Positions 47,251-56,464 of a stretch of 64,000 bases of DNA are shown here, piece by piece. Within the stretch, counting starts at the first letter, position 1; the number at the start of each line of letters is the position of its first letter. The stretch covers positions 1-64,000 of the forward strand of contig NZ_CAJPVI010000010.1 of assembly GCF_905397435.1 (NCBI RefSeq), given 5' to 3'. A program made the translations under genes and the position numbers. The notes under the pieces were generated by a model. That model was given only the letters and a program-made list of their open reading frames with translations, searched no databases and was not told the origin of the DNA. This DNA is from Cupriavidus numazuensis (lineage in GTDB: Bacteria > Pseudomonadota > Gammaproteobacteria > Burkholderiales > Burkholderiaceae).

Positions 47251-48071
47251 GCAGGTATCTTCGCGTGGGCCCAGGCCTTCGGCAGCAGAAAGTACTCCAC
47301 ATGCGATGCGGAAGTCTGCGCGTAACGGTCGCCTGGAGTGGTGGATCGGCTTGACAGGCTGAACAGCTGGAGCGTGCCGCGCGCTGCATCGAGTGTGCCG
47401 GACATCGCCGCCACGGTGCCCGCGCCCGGATCGGCGACCGCCAGCGACACGGCATGCCGCGAAGCAGCGGTCCCGCTTCCGCTGGTGATGAAACCCGTCA
47501 CCGCCGCTTCATGCCCCTTGCGCAACAGCACGCCGGATGCCTCGGCAAACCCCGCATCAGGCTGCAGGCCCGCAACCAGCTTCAGCACCGTGCCGTCGGC
47601 ACCGCACCATTCGCCGGCAAGAGGATGGTCCATGGTCACGCTGGCAGCGGCAGGCCGCACGATCGCGGGCGCAGGTGGTGGGTTGGCGTGCCTTCGGAAA
47701 GACAGCTTGTCGATGTAGTGGCCCGCAGGCATCAGCCCGGGAAAATCGCCCGACGCCATCAGCAGATGGGACAAGGTCAGGACTTCCTCGCCATCCACCA
47801 CGCTGAGCTGGCCGCTCAGGCCGGACGTCCACTGCCAGCTCGGATCGGCCTGCTCGCGGCCTAGCGAATGCCAGCAGATCGACAGCGCGACCGGCTGGCC
47901 GTGGTCTGGGCCGGCTGCGTGCGCAGCGGCGAAGCCCGCGACGACATAGCTGCCGACAGAGCCGGTCGATGACCGGTAGAGGCCCCGCAAGGCTCCCGGG
48001 GCGGCGCCGTCCCCGACCGAAAGGGTCATCAGCGACCCGTATTCGTTGCGCCACGTTCCAGCAATCGACAT
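47235..48071 (-). CDS. Tandem avidin/streptavidin-like domain protein
   Basis: 278 residues without signal peptide. Residues 3-128 read as an avidin domain: GTWRNEYGS corresponds to GTWYNQLGS of streptavidin with the ureido-binding Asn (N9) and Ser (S13) kept; GLYRSSTGS keeps Tyr32 and Ser34; ICWHSL keeps a biotin-pocket Trp (W67); GHYIDKLSF keeps the Asp (D121) equivalent to D128. The W108 position is His102. After a Pro-rich linker (130-146) a second, diverged repeat starts LAGEWCGADGT (151-161), in which Asn and Ser are replaced. GAGGAGA precedes the ATG. Ligand may be biotin or another cyclic ureide. Confidence 0.8.
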   Translation of the reverse strand: MSIAGTWRNEYGSLMTLSVGDGAAPGALRGLYRSSTGSVGSYVVAGFAAAHAAGPDHGQPVALSICWHSLGREQADPSWQWTSGLSGQLSVVDGEEVLTLSHLLMASGDFPGLMPAGHYIDKLSFRRHANPPPAPAIVRPAAASVTMDHPLAGEWCGADGTVLKLVAGLQPDAGFAEASGVLLRKGHEAAVTGFITSGSGTAASRHAVSLAVADPGAGTVAAMSGTLDAARGTLQLFSLSSRSTTPGDRYAQTSASHVEYFLLPKAWAHAKIPAQVAD

Positions 48072-48210
48072 CCGGTTGTCTCCTCATGATCGGGGTGCGG
48101 ACAGCGAGCGCGTCGGTAGCCGCATTCCCTGGCGAACGCCGAGCATAGGTGAACGAAAGGCAACACGTCGTCGCACACGCGGGTAGTGCGGGGCCGGCAA
48201 GTGCCGGTGC

Positions 48211-48226
48211 CTACCCGAACGGGTAG
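48211..48226. promoter_or_regulatory. Palindrome CTACCCG-N2-CGGGTAG, site 1
   Basis: Perfect 7-bp inverted repeat with AA spacer in the divergent gap between the avidin-like gene (140 bases away) and the MalT-type regulator (76 bases away). A further half-site CGGGTAG is at 48180-48186. The same palindrome with GG spacer lies at 51033-51048 upstream of the hydantoinase operon. Confidence 0.7.
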
Positions 48227-48301
48227 TATCGTCAGGGAAGATGCTGAGGCAGACGCTGCGCTGCCATGCCAAGCTCGCGGCACGACTTGCCCTCCAGAAT
48301 C

Positions 48302-50983
48302 ATGAATACCCAAGACCGCGACGACGACAACCCTGCCAATGCCTGGATGTGGTTCGGGAAGCTCGCGCCGCCGCATACCCAGCTCGAAACCGTACCGCGA
48401 GATGCCTTGCTGGCAGACATGCGCGCGCACGCCACATGTCCGCTTGCGCTACTGGTTTCCGCACCCGGTTTCGGCAAGACCACGCTGCTCTCGCAATGGC
48501 GCAGGGCTCTGCTGCAGGCATCGGACAGCGCGTGCGTCGCATGGCTTTCGCTTGATGAAGCGGATGCCGAGGTCAACCGCTTTCTTGCCTACATGCTGCT
48601 CGCGCTGGAAGAGGCGGGGCTCGATATCGGCGGCCTGTCGCCGCTGGCGCGCTCCCAGCGGCTTGACGAGCAGCCCCAGCGTACCGTGGCCGCGCTGCTG
48701 CAGGTTTTGGCGCGGCACGGACAACCTGTGACGCTGATCCTCGACGACTACCATCGCGCGGAATGCGCCGCCGTTGACGAAGCGCTGCTGACGCTGCTCG
48801 AACGCGGTGGCCGCTGGCTGCGGCTCGTGGTGTCTTCGCGCAACCGGCCGTCATGGCCCCTGGCGGCGCTGCGCGCCCGCGGACTGGTGCATGAACTCGA
48901 TGCAGCGAGCCTGACGCTGTCGATGGCGGAAGCCAGCCAGATCTTCGGTGCGGCGCTGGAGGGATCGGCGCTGGCCACGCTGCACGCCAAGACCGAAGGC
49001 TGGGCCGTGGCACTGCAGCTCGCGCGGTTGTGGCTGGCACGCGGCAGCGGCTCGGCCTTCGGGCTGCCATCGTTCTCGGGCCGGGTGTCGGAGGTTGCCG
49101 AGTACCTTGCCGAGCAGATCGTCGACAACCTGCCGGCGGACTGCCGCGAGTTCCTGCTGGAAACGTCGCTGCTGGAGCGCTTCAATGCCGATCTGGCCGA
49201 CGTGGCGCGCGGACGCGACGACAGTGCCAGGCTGCTGGCCCGGCTCTCTCAGTTCGACGCGTTGCTGGTCCCGCTCGATCCCGGCCGCAGCTGGTTTCGC
49301 TATCACCTGCTGCTGGCGGACTTCCTGCGCGCGCGGCTGCCGGCCGCGCGCGCCAGAGAAATACATCGCGCCGCAGCGGTTTGGCTCGCGCGCAACGACG
49401 ACCTCGTAAAAGCCGTCTCCCATGCACTCGCCGGCGACGATACCGCGCTCGCGCTGCGACTCGTGGTTGACGCAGGCGGCTGGGAACTGGTGTTGCGCAA
49501 GGGCATCCGCTACACCGAGAACCTGCTGAGCCAGTTCGACGAACTGGCCACGCGCGCAGAGCCCGAGCTGACGCTGATGCATGCCTACCTGCAAGCCAAG
49601 CTCGGCAAGGAAGCGCTGGCACTGGAGCTGCTGCGGCTGGCGCAGGTGGCGGCCCAGGATACGCCTGCGCTCAGGCGTGACTACGGCGCCATCGAGGCGA
49701 TGGTCCATGTCTACTTCGACGTGTTTGACGACTACGAGCGCTGGCCGGTCACCGGCAATGCCGCGCAGCAGCGCAACCCCGACGATCCGCTTGCGCAGGG
49801 GATGCAGCTCTGCGCCAGGGCCGTGGGCTCGCTCGCATGGGGCCGCATGGACGATGTCGTGCAGGCCGCTCGCGCGGCGCGCGTGCAGATGCAACTGATA
49901 GCAAGCCCGCTCGGTGAAAATTACTGCCTGATGCACGAGGCGCTGGCGCTCGCCATGACGGGACAGATGGCATGCTCGCGCCAGCTCCTGAGCGAAGCGC
50001 TGCGACAGGCCGAGGCGAACTTCGGCACGGACAGCTCGCTGAAGGGCATCGTCGGCTGCTTCTGGGCGCAGCACCTGTACTGGCAGGGCGAATGGAAAGA
50101 GACCCCGCCATGGATCCGCGACGGCAACGCGACGCTGGAACAGACCGATGGCTGGCTCGACGTGTTCGCATCCCATGCGGAAGTCGCCTGGCGCACCGCA
50201 TTGCGCCTCGAAGGTCTGCAGCCGGCACTGTCCGTGCTCGATGACGCCGCGCGCACGGGGCGCGAGCGCCATCTGGACCGGCTCCTGCATCTGGTGCAGG
50301 CATGGCGCGTGGACCTGCTGTCGCAATGCGGCCTCGCGGCACAGGCACTGCAGGAGGCCCGCGCCGCGGACCTGGAATCCGCTGCCGGACACTTGCCCGT
50401 ACCGGGCCTCGGGTGGCGGCGCCTCGAAGCGGTCACACTGGCGCTCGCGCGGCTCGCGCTGGCAAACGGTGCTTCCGCGGCGGCGCAGGCACGCCTGGAA
50501 GCGGCAGCCGGCATGTTCGAGCAGGCCGGCCTGATGCTGCCCGCATGGCGGTTCCGGCTGCTCGCGCTGGTCGCGCGCCGCAAGGCGCAGGACGGCGACG
50601 TGGCACCCGCGCTCGTGCAGGCCGCCATGGCGCCCGTCGTCCGCTTCGGCTTGTCGGGGCTGCTGCTGGAGACAGGACCCGCAATCCTGCCGTTCCTGCC
50701 GGATGCCAACAGCGAGGCGGGCCAGTCACTTGGTGCTGCGGTATCGCAGCTGCGCGGCTGGCAGGCGCATCCGGTACGCCGGCGTGCGCAGTTCAGTGCC
50801 AAGGAGATGCAGGTGCTGGCGCTGCTCGCGAGTGGCCAGTCCAACAAGGCGATCGCGCGCGGGCTCGATGTTTCCGAGAACACCGTCAAGTTCCACCTGA
50901 AGCAGATCTTCCAGAAATTCGGTGTGGACAATCGCGCGGCGGCCGTGAGCCAGGCCATGCAGCAGGGGCTGCTTTCGCCATAG
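48302..50983 (+). CDS. MalT-type large ATP-binding LuxR regulator (LAL family)
   Basis: 893 residues. Walker A APGFGKTT at 54-61, Walker B LILDDYH near 150, a STAND-ATPase middle region, a long helical TPR-like sensor segment, and a C-terminal LuxR HTH (FSAKEMQVLALLASGQSNKAIARGLDVSENTVKFHLKQIFQKF). MalT-like proteins bind ATP and an inducer, oligomerise and activate promoters. The upstream CTACCCG palindrome and the matching one before the next operon suggest it activates itself and hyuAB. Start ATG 48302 versus 48266 is uncertain; neither has a good ribosome site. Confidence 0.92.
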   Translation: MNTQDRDDDNPANAWMWFGKLAPPHTQLETVPRDALLADMRAHATCPLALLVSAPGFGKTTLLSQWRRALLQASDSACVAWLSLDEADAEVNRFLAYMLLALEEAGLDIGGLSPLARSQRLDEQPQRTVAALLQVLARHGQPVTLILDDYHRAECAAVDEALLTLLERGGRWLRLVVSSRNRPSWPLAALRARGLVHELDAASLTLSMAEASQIFGAALEGSALATLHAKTEGWAVALQLARLWLARGSGSAFGLPSFSGRVSEVAEYLAEQIVDNLPADCREFLLETSLLERFNADLADVARGRDDSARLLARLSQFDALLVPLDPGRSWFRYHLLLADFLRARLPAARAREIHRAAAVWLARNDDLVKAVSHALAGDDTALALRLVVDAGGWELVLRKGIRYTENLLSQFDELATRAEPELTLMHAYLQAKLGKEALALELLRLAQVAAQDTPALRRDYGAIEAMVHVYFDVFDDYERWPVTGNAAQQRNPDDPLAQGMQLCARAVGSLAWGRMDDVVQAARAARVQMQLIASPLGENYCLMHEALALAMTGQMACSRQLLSEALRQAEANFGTDSSLKGIVGCFWAQHLYWQGEWKETPPWIRDGNATLEQTDGWLDVFASHAEVAWRTALRLEGLQPALSVLDDAARTGRERHLDRLLHLVQAWRVDLLSQCGLAAQALQEARAADLESAAGHLPVPGLGWRRLEAVTLALARLALANGASAAAQARLEAAAGMFEQAGLMLPAWRFRLLALVARRKAQDGDVAPALVQAAMAPVVRFGLSGLLLETGPAILPFLPDANSEAGQSLGAAVSQLRGWQAHPVRRRAQFSAKEMQVLALLASGQSNKAIARGLDVSENTVKFHLKQIFQKFGVDNRAAAVSQAMQQGLLSP

Positions 50984-51032
50984 CCGCGCCGGCGTCAGCC
51001 CTCGCCCCGTTTCAGGGGTTGCCCTCACCAAC

Positions 51033-51048
51033 CTACCCGGGCGGGTAG
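51033..51048. promoter_or_regulatory. Palindrome CTACCCG-N2-CGGGTAG, site 2
   Basis: Second copy of the palindrome, GG spacer, between the regulator gene and the hydantoinase operon. It lies about 42 bases upstream of a plausible -35 (51090), a position suited to an activator. Confidence 0.7.
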
Positions 51049-51089
51049 CCATCCGCCTCCCTGCCGCCAACTCCCACCTGCCGCCGCTG

Positions 51090-51118
51090 TTGAGCGGTTC
51101 CCCAGCTCTTCCTAGAGT
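51090..51118 (+). promoter_or_regulatory. Candidate promoter of the hydantoinase operon
   Basis: TTGAGC at 51090-51095 and TAGAGT at 51113-51118 are separated by 17 bases and resemble sigma-70 hexamers with a weak -10, as expected for an activated promoter. The operon start codon is at 51210. Confidence 0.4.
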
Positions 51119-51209
51119 GCCTGCCAACGGGCCGGAACCGACAGAGTTCCGCCTGTCAGGCAACCGGCGCGGCAACGCCGCCGCGCCCGAATTCTGCTAG
51201 GAGAAGCAC

Positions 51210-53288
51210 TTGACGCAACAGCGCAATACCGTCCGCGTAGCCACCGACGTGGGCGGAACCTTCACCGACCTCGTCTATTTCGAGTTCGATCCCGCCACGG
51301 GCAGGCAACGCATCCGCACGGCAAAGTCCGACACCACGCCACCCAACTTCGAGCAAGGCATCCTCAACGTCCTGCGCAAGGCCGACGTCAATCTCGACGA
51401 GGTCAGCTTCCTCGCCCACGGCACCACCGTCGTGATCAATGCGCTGACCGAGCGCCGCGGCGTGCGCACCGGCCTCATCACGACCGAAGGCTTTCGCGAT
51501 GTGCTGGAGATCGGGCGCGCCAACCGTCCCGACTTCTTCAACCTGAGCTGGGTCAAGCCATCGCCGTTCGTGCCGCGCTATCTGCGCCGCGAAGTGCCGG
51601 GCCGCATCCATTTCGATGGCGCAGAGCGCCAGCCGCTCGATCTGTCGGGGGTGGCGCAGATCATCGATGACTTCCGCCGCGAGGGTGTGGAAGCCGTCGC
51701 CATCTGCCTGATGCACGCCTACGCCAACCCCGCGCACGAGCAGGCCGTGCTGGCCGAAGTGCGCAAGCTGTGGCCCGAGGTATCACTCGTGGCCTCGCAC
51801 CAGATCACGCGCGAATGGCGCGAGTATGAGCGCACCAGTACGGCAGTGCTATCGGCGTACGTGCAGCCGATTGCAGCGCGCTATCTCAGCAACCTCGAAG
51901 ACGGCCTGCGCGCCAATGGCTACCGCGCGCCGCTGTATGTGATGCAGTCCAACTGCGGCGTCGACACCGTGGCGCGGGCACGCGAAATCCCCATCACCAT
52001 GGTCGAGTCCGGTCCCGCCAGCGGCTTCTGGGGTGCAGCGGAACTCGGGCGCCTGATCGGCGAGCCGAACGTGCTCGCGCTCGATATCGGCGGCACCACG
52101 GCCAAGTGCTCGCTGATAGAGAACGGACAGGTCGCCATCAAGACGGACTACTGGATCGAACGGGACCGCACCAGCGCGGGCTATCCGATCATGGTGCCGG
52201 TGGTCGACCTGGTCGAAATCGGCAACGGTGGCGGCTCCATCGCCTGGACCGACGACTTCGCCAAGCTGCACGTCGGTCCGCAATCCGCCGGCGCATCGCC
52301 GGGCCCTGCCGCGTACGGCAACGGCGGCACCCGTGCCACGACGACCGATGCCAACCTCGTGCTCGGCCGCATCAATCGCGATTACTTCTGCGGCGGCGAA
52401 ATCCAGGCCGACATGGGTGCCGTCGATCGCGCGCTGCAGCCGCTGGCCGAGCGTCTGGGCCTGTCGCGCGAAGAAGTGGCGCGCGGCATCGTGCGCATCG
52501 CCAACGACAACATGGTCAATGCGCTCAAGCTGGTCTCGCTCAATCGCGGCCACGACCCGCGCGAATTCACGCTGGTGGCATTCGGCGGCGGTGGTGCCAT
52601 GCACGCGGTTGCACTGGGACAGGAGCTTGGCGTGAAGAAGGTCGTCATTCCGCGCGGCGCATCGGTGTTCTCGGCGTGGGGCATGACCATGTCGGACCTG
52701 CGCCGCGACATGTTCGCCAACCGCTTCTTCGAAGCGAGCCGCGACGGCGCGACAAGCGCGGCGCAGGCGCTGCTCGAAGAACTCGCGCAGTCAGCGCGGC
52801 AGCAGTACGCACAAGAGGATATCGACCCGTCCCACGTACGCGTGGCCCTGCATTGCAAGCTGCGCTACCAGAACCAGGAGCATGCAGTGGAGGTGCAGTT
52901 GCTGCCCGGCGAGCGTGTCGATACCGACTGGACGGCCATTGCCGAGCGCTTCCATGCGCTGTACGAGCAGCAGTACACGTACCGGCTCGATGCCCCGCTC
53001 GAGATCGTCGGCTTCCATGTCGTCGCGGTCGCCGAGATCGGCAAGCTCGACCTGGAAGAGCTGCCCGTCAGCGGCGCAACGCTCGACGCGGCCATCAAAG
53101 GCAAGCGGCTCGTCGACTACGCGCTCGAAGGCATCCACGAAGCCACCATCTACGACAGCGTCCGCCTGGAGCCAGGCATGGCCTTCGACGGCCCGGCCAT
53201 TGTCGAAGACCCCGGCACGACCATCGTCGTGCATCCGGGCAACCGCGCCAGCGTCGACCGCCTCGGCAACCTCCACATCATCCTCTGA
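51210..53288 (+). CDS. hyuA: Hydantoinase/oxoprolinase family protein, subunit A
   Basis: 692 residues. The family (N-methylhydantoinase A, 5-oxoprolinase, caprolactamase and acetone/acetophenone carboxylase subunits) uses ATP to activate a cyclic amide or ketone. N-terminal VATDVGGTFTDLVYFE and central LALDIGGTTAKCSLIENG are the two phosphate-binding motifs; the hinge AFGGGGAMHA is typical. The start is TTG 51210 with AGGAGA 5-6 bases upstream; no ATG is better placed. First gene of a six-gene operon; subunit B follows after 17 bases. Substrate is not readable from sequence. Confidence 0.93.
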   Translation: MTQQRNTVRVATDVGGTFTDLVYFEFDPATGRQRIRTAKSDTTPPNFEQGILNVLRKADVNLDEVSFLAHGTTVVINALTERRGVRTGLITTEGFRDVLEIGRANRPDFFNLSWVKPSPFVPRYLRREVPGRIHFDGAERQPLDLSGVAQIIDDFRREGVEAVAICLMHAYANPAHEQAVLAEVRKLWPEVSLVASHQITREWREYERTSTAVLSAYVQPIAARYLSNLEDGLRANGYRAPLYVMQSNCGVDTVARAREIPITMVESGPASGFWGAAELGRLIGEPNVLALDIGGTTAKCSLIENGQVAIKTDYWIERDRTSAGYPIMVPVVDLVEIGNGGGSIAWTDDFAKLHVGPQSAGASPGPAAYGNGGTRATTTDANLVLGRINRDYFCGGEIQADMGAVDRALQPLAERLGLSREEVARGIVRIANDNMVNALKLVSLNRGHDPREFTLVAFGGGGAMHAVALGQELGVKKVVIPRGASVFSAWGMTMSDLRRDMFANRFFEASRDGATSAAQALLEELAQSARQQYAQEDIDPSHVRVALHCKLRYQNQEHAVEVQLLPGERVDTDWTAIAERFHALYEQQYTYRLDAPLEIVGFHVVAVAEIGKLDLEELPVSGATLDAAIKGKRLVDYALEGIHEATIYDSVRLEPGMAFDGPAIVEDPGTTIVVHPGNRASVDRLGNLHIIL

Positions 53289-53305
53289 GGGCGAGGAAAA
53301 CCATC

Positions 53306-54964
53306 ATGAGCCGTACCGATATCTTCACGCTGGAAATCATCCAGAACTCGCTCCAGGCCATTGCCGACGAAATGTTCGCCGCCATGCGCAAGACCGCGAT
53401 GAGCCCGATCATCTACGAGGTGCTCGACATGGGCACGGGCATCACCGATGCGCAAGGACAGATGGCGAGCTCAGGCTCCGGCATCCCGGCCTTCGTCGGC
53501 GTGCTGGACAAGGCCGTGCGCTGCGTGCTGGCGCAGCATTCGCAGCCCGGCGACATCGAGCCGGGCGACATCTTCATCACGAACGATCCGCACAACGGCG
53601 GCGTCACGCACCTGAACGACGTGGTGCTGACCATGCCGGTGTTTGCCGGCGACCGGCTGGTCGCGTGGACCGCCAATATCGCGCACTGGAACGACGTGGG
53701 CGGCATGGTGCCCGGATCGCTGAGCACCGATGCGACTGACATCTTCCAGGAAGGGTTGCGCCTGACCGGCGTCAAGCTGATTTCCGGTGGCAAGCCGGTG
53801 CGTCCGGTCATGCAGATCTTGCGCGCCAACACCCGCATGCCCGATTTCATGGAAGGCGACCTGTGGGCCGGCATTGCCGCGGTGCGCGGCGGCGCCGGTC
53901 GGATCGTCGAGCTGACGCGCAAGTACGGTGTCGATGCCTTCGTCGCGGCGATTGGCGACTTCATGGACCATGGCGAGCGCGTCTCGCACCATGCGCTTGC
54001 CGACGCGCCGCGCGGACGCTTTACGATGGAAGAACTGCAGGACGACGGCCAGACGTTCCGCGTGACGGTCGAACTCACCGGCAAGGAGATGATCGTCGAC
54101 CTGTGCGACAACCCGGCCCAGGCGTCCGGCCCCACCAACCTGAGCCGCGACGGCACCATCGTGGCGGCGCAGATGGCGTTCAAGGCCGTCACCGCGCCAC
54201 AGGCCGCGACCAATGGCGGCACGTTCCGTCCGTTGAAGGTGCTGACGAAGCCCGGAACGCTGTTCGACGCACGCATGCCGGCTGCGGAGGGCTTCTACTT
54301 CGAGAACCTGATCCGCGTCTACGACCTGATCCTGCGCTGCCTTGCCGCGCACATGCCGGAACGCCTGCCTGCAGGCAACTTCGCCTCAGTCTGCGCAACG
54401 ATCATCGGCGGCGTGCATCCGGACACCGGCCGCGTCTTCACGCTGGTCGAGCCCGAGATCGGCGGCTGGGGCGGCGAGGCCGGCCGCGACGGCAACAGCG
54501 CGATGTACTCGGGCCTGCATGGCGAGACCTACAACTGCCCCGCCGAAATCTGCGAGGCCCGCTACGGGCTGTACGTCGATGGCATGGCGCTCAACGATGA
54601 GCCGGGCGGCCACGGCCAATACCGCGGCGGACGCGGCATCCGCATCGACTACCGCGTGCGCGCCGACGACACCTTCCTGACCTGCGGCTACACGCGTTCG
54701 CAAGTCCCGCCGTGGGGCCTTGCCGGCGGGCGCGACGGCACGCCGAACTATATCGAGGTGCTGCGCAAGGATGGCCGCAGCGAGCGGCACGCCATGGTCA
54801 GCGGCCTGATGCTGCAACAGGGCGACGTCATCCGCGTGCGTACCGGTGCCGGCGGCGGCTACGGCGACCCTGCCAGCCGTTCGCCCGAGGCCGTGCGCGA
54901 CGACGTGCGCAACGGCTACCTGAGCGCGGCGCAGGCCCGTGAAATCTACGGCGTCACGGTCTGA
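53306..54964 (+). CDS. hyuB: Hydantoinase/oxoprolinase family protein, subunit B
   Basis: 552 residues of the HyuB family, the partner of HyuA. Recognisable stretches are FTLEIIQNSLQAIADEMF at the N-terminus, GDIFITNDPHNGGVTHLND (a conserved metal-binding His region), PLKVLTKPGTLFDA and GAGGGYGDP at the C-terminus. GAGGAAAA precedes the ATG. The frame is open over 1200 bases upstream through hyuA, but that is shadow coding. Together the subunits probably hydrolyse or carboxylate a ring compound in an ATP-dependent way. Confidence 0.93.
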   Translation: MSRTDIFTLEIIQNSLQAIADEMFAAMRKTAMSPIIYEVLDMGTGITDAQGQMASSGSGIPAFVGVLDKAVRCVLAQHSQPGDIEPGDIFITNDPHNGGVTHLNDVVLTMPVFAGDRLVAWTANIAHWNDVGGMVPGSLSTDATDIFQEGLRLTGVKLISGGKPVRPVMQILRANTRMPDFMEGDLWAGIAAVRGGAGRIVELTRKYGVDAFVAAIGDFMDHGERVSHHALADAPRGRFTMEELQDDGQTFRVTVELTGKEMIVDLCDNPAQASGPTNLSRDGTIVAAQMAFKAVTAPQAATNGGTFRPLKVLTKPGTLFDARMPAAEGFYFENLIRVYDLILRCLAAHMPERLPAGNFASVCATIIGGVHPDTGRVFTLVEPEIGGWGGEAGRDGNSAMYSGLHGETYNCPAEICEARYGLYVDGMALNDEPGGHGQYRGGRGIRIDYRVRADDTFLTCGYTRSQVPPWGLAGGRDGTPNYIEVLRKDGRSERHAMVSGLMLQQGDVIRVRTGAGGGYGDPASRSPEAVRDDVRNGYLSAAQAREIYGVTV

Positions 54965-54998
54965 CATGGGCTCCGCCATCGAACCTATCGGAGTTCCC

Positions 54999-56384
54999 AT
55001 GTTTGACAAGGACGTCTACCAGGCGCGCCGTCGCCAGCTGCGCGAGCGCGTCGGCACGGGTCTGCTGCTGTTTCCCGGCAACGACGATTGCGCCATCAAC
55101 TTCGCGCACAACCCCTATCCATTCAGGCAAGACTCGACCTTCACCTACCTGTTCGGCATTCGCCGTCCTGGCCTGGCCGCATTGATCGACGCCGATAGCG
55201 GTGCGGAAACGCTGTTCGGCGACGACGCCACCGCTGACGACGAATTGTGGCTCGGTACCCAGCCTCGCCTCCATGCGCAGGCCGAACGTGCGGGCATTGC
55301 CAGTGTACGGCCGTTGTCGGAGATCGAAGCCGTGATCCGCACTGCCCGCAGTCAGGGGCGCACCGTGCACTACCTGCCTGCTTACCGGCACCAAACGACG
55401 CTCGATCTCGCCCGATGGCTTGAGCTGCCAGCGGCATCCATCACGGCACAGTCTTCCGTCGCACTGATCCGCGCAGTGGTCGCACTGCGCGAGATCAAGA
55501 GCGCGGGCGAGGTATCCGAAGTCGAAAAGGCGCTCACCGTGACGCACGCCATGCATCTCGCCGCCATGCGCATGAGCCAGCCGGGTGTGGTCGAACGTGA
55601 GGTAGTCGCGGAGATGCGCCGCATTGCGCAATGCCACGACGTGCAGGAAGCCTATGCGCCCATCTTCACGCGGCGCAAGGACGGGCTGCATGCGCAGGTC
55701 TATGACATGCAGCTTGCCGAAGGCGACCTCGTCATCAACGACGCTGGCGCATGCAGTGCGATGGACTACGCCAGCGACGTCACACGCACGCTTCCCGTCG
55801 GTGGCCGCTTCAACGCCAGGCAGCGCGAACTGTATGCATTGCTGCTGTCCGCCCAGCTGGACGGAATCGCCGCGATGCGCCCCGGCGTGCGGTATCTCGA
55901 CCTGCACAAGGACGTGAGCACGGCGATCGTGCACGGCATGTGCGAGATGGGGTTCTTCCGCGGCAATCCGGAGGAGATCGTCGCGGCCGGCGCCCATGCC
56001 ATCTGCTTTCCACACGGGTTGGGTCACCAGCTCGGCCTTGATGTCCACGACATGGAGGCCCTGGGCGAAGACCACGTCGGATACGACGACGAGGTGTCGC
56101 GCAGCGGCCAGTTCGGGCTGAGCTACCTGCGCATGGGCAAGCGCCTGCGCGAAGGCATGGTCATGACGATCGAGCCGGGCATCTACTTCATGCCGGCCCT
56201 GATCGACCGCTGGCGCGCCGAGCAACGGCACGCCGCGCACATCTGTTACGCGCGCTTCGACGCCTGCCGCGATTTCGGCGGCATGCGCATCGAGGATGTG
56301 GTGCATGTCGGCGGGGAGAGCGCGCGCGTGCTCGGCCCGCACATCCCGAAGACGGTGGCCGAGGTCGAGGCGGCCATGTCGTAG
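54999..56384 (+). CDS. M24 family metallopeptidase (aminopeptidase P/prolidase)
   Basis: 461 residues with the pita-bread fold. All five dinuclear metal ligands are visible: Asp in VINDAGA and YASDVTR, His in PHGLGHQLGLDVHD, and Glu in TIEPGIYF and MRIEDVV. The N-terminal domain (FRQDSTFTYLFGIRRPG) is aminopeptidase-P-like. CGGAG lies 6 bases before ATG 54999; ATG 54966 lacks a site. In this operon it could cleave the N-carbamoyl or N-substituted amino acid (creatinase is a relative) released by ring opening; that role is inference. Confidence 0.9.
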   Translation: MFDKDVYQARRRQLRERVGTGLLLFPGNDDCAINFAHNPYPFRQDSTFTYLFGIRRPGLAALIDADSGAETLFGDDATADDELWLGTQPRLHAQAERAGIASVRPLSEIEAVIRTARSQGRTVHYLPAYRHQTTLDLARWLELPAASITAQSSVALIRAVVALREIKSAGEVSEVEKALTVTHAMHLAAMRMSQPGVVEREVVAEMRRIAQCHDVQEAYAPIFTRRKDGLHAQVYDMQLAEGDLVINDAGACSAMDYASDVTRTLPVGGRFNARQRELYALLLSAQLDGIAAMRPGVRYLDLHKDVSTAIVHGMCEMGFFRGNPEEIVAAGAHAICFPHGLGHQLGLDVHDMEALGEDHVGYDDEVSRSGQFGLSYLRMGKRLREGMVMTIEPGIYFMPALIDRWRAEQRHAAHICYARFDACRDFGGMRIEDVVHVGGESARVLGPHIPKTVAEVEAAMS

Positions 56385-56464
56385 TCGATCCGTTCGTCGC
56401 AGCATCCTGCGGCACCCGGCCATTCCGCACGCCGCAGCGCTTTCCTACCACTGAGAGAGAGATC

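Noticed and set aside
52106..53305. A 400-codon in-frame extension upstream of hyuB
   Set aside because: It overlaps hyuA completely in another frame; the HyuB family begins at the ATG at 53306, which has a ribosome site.
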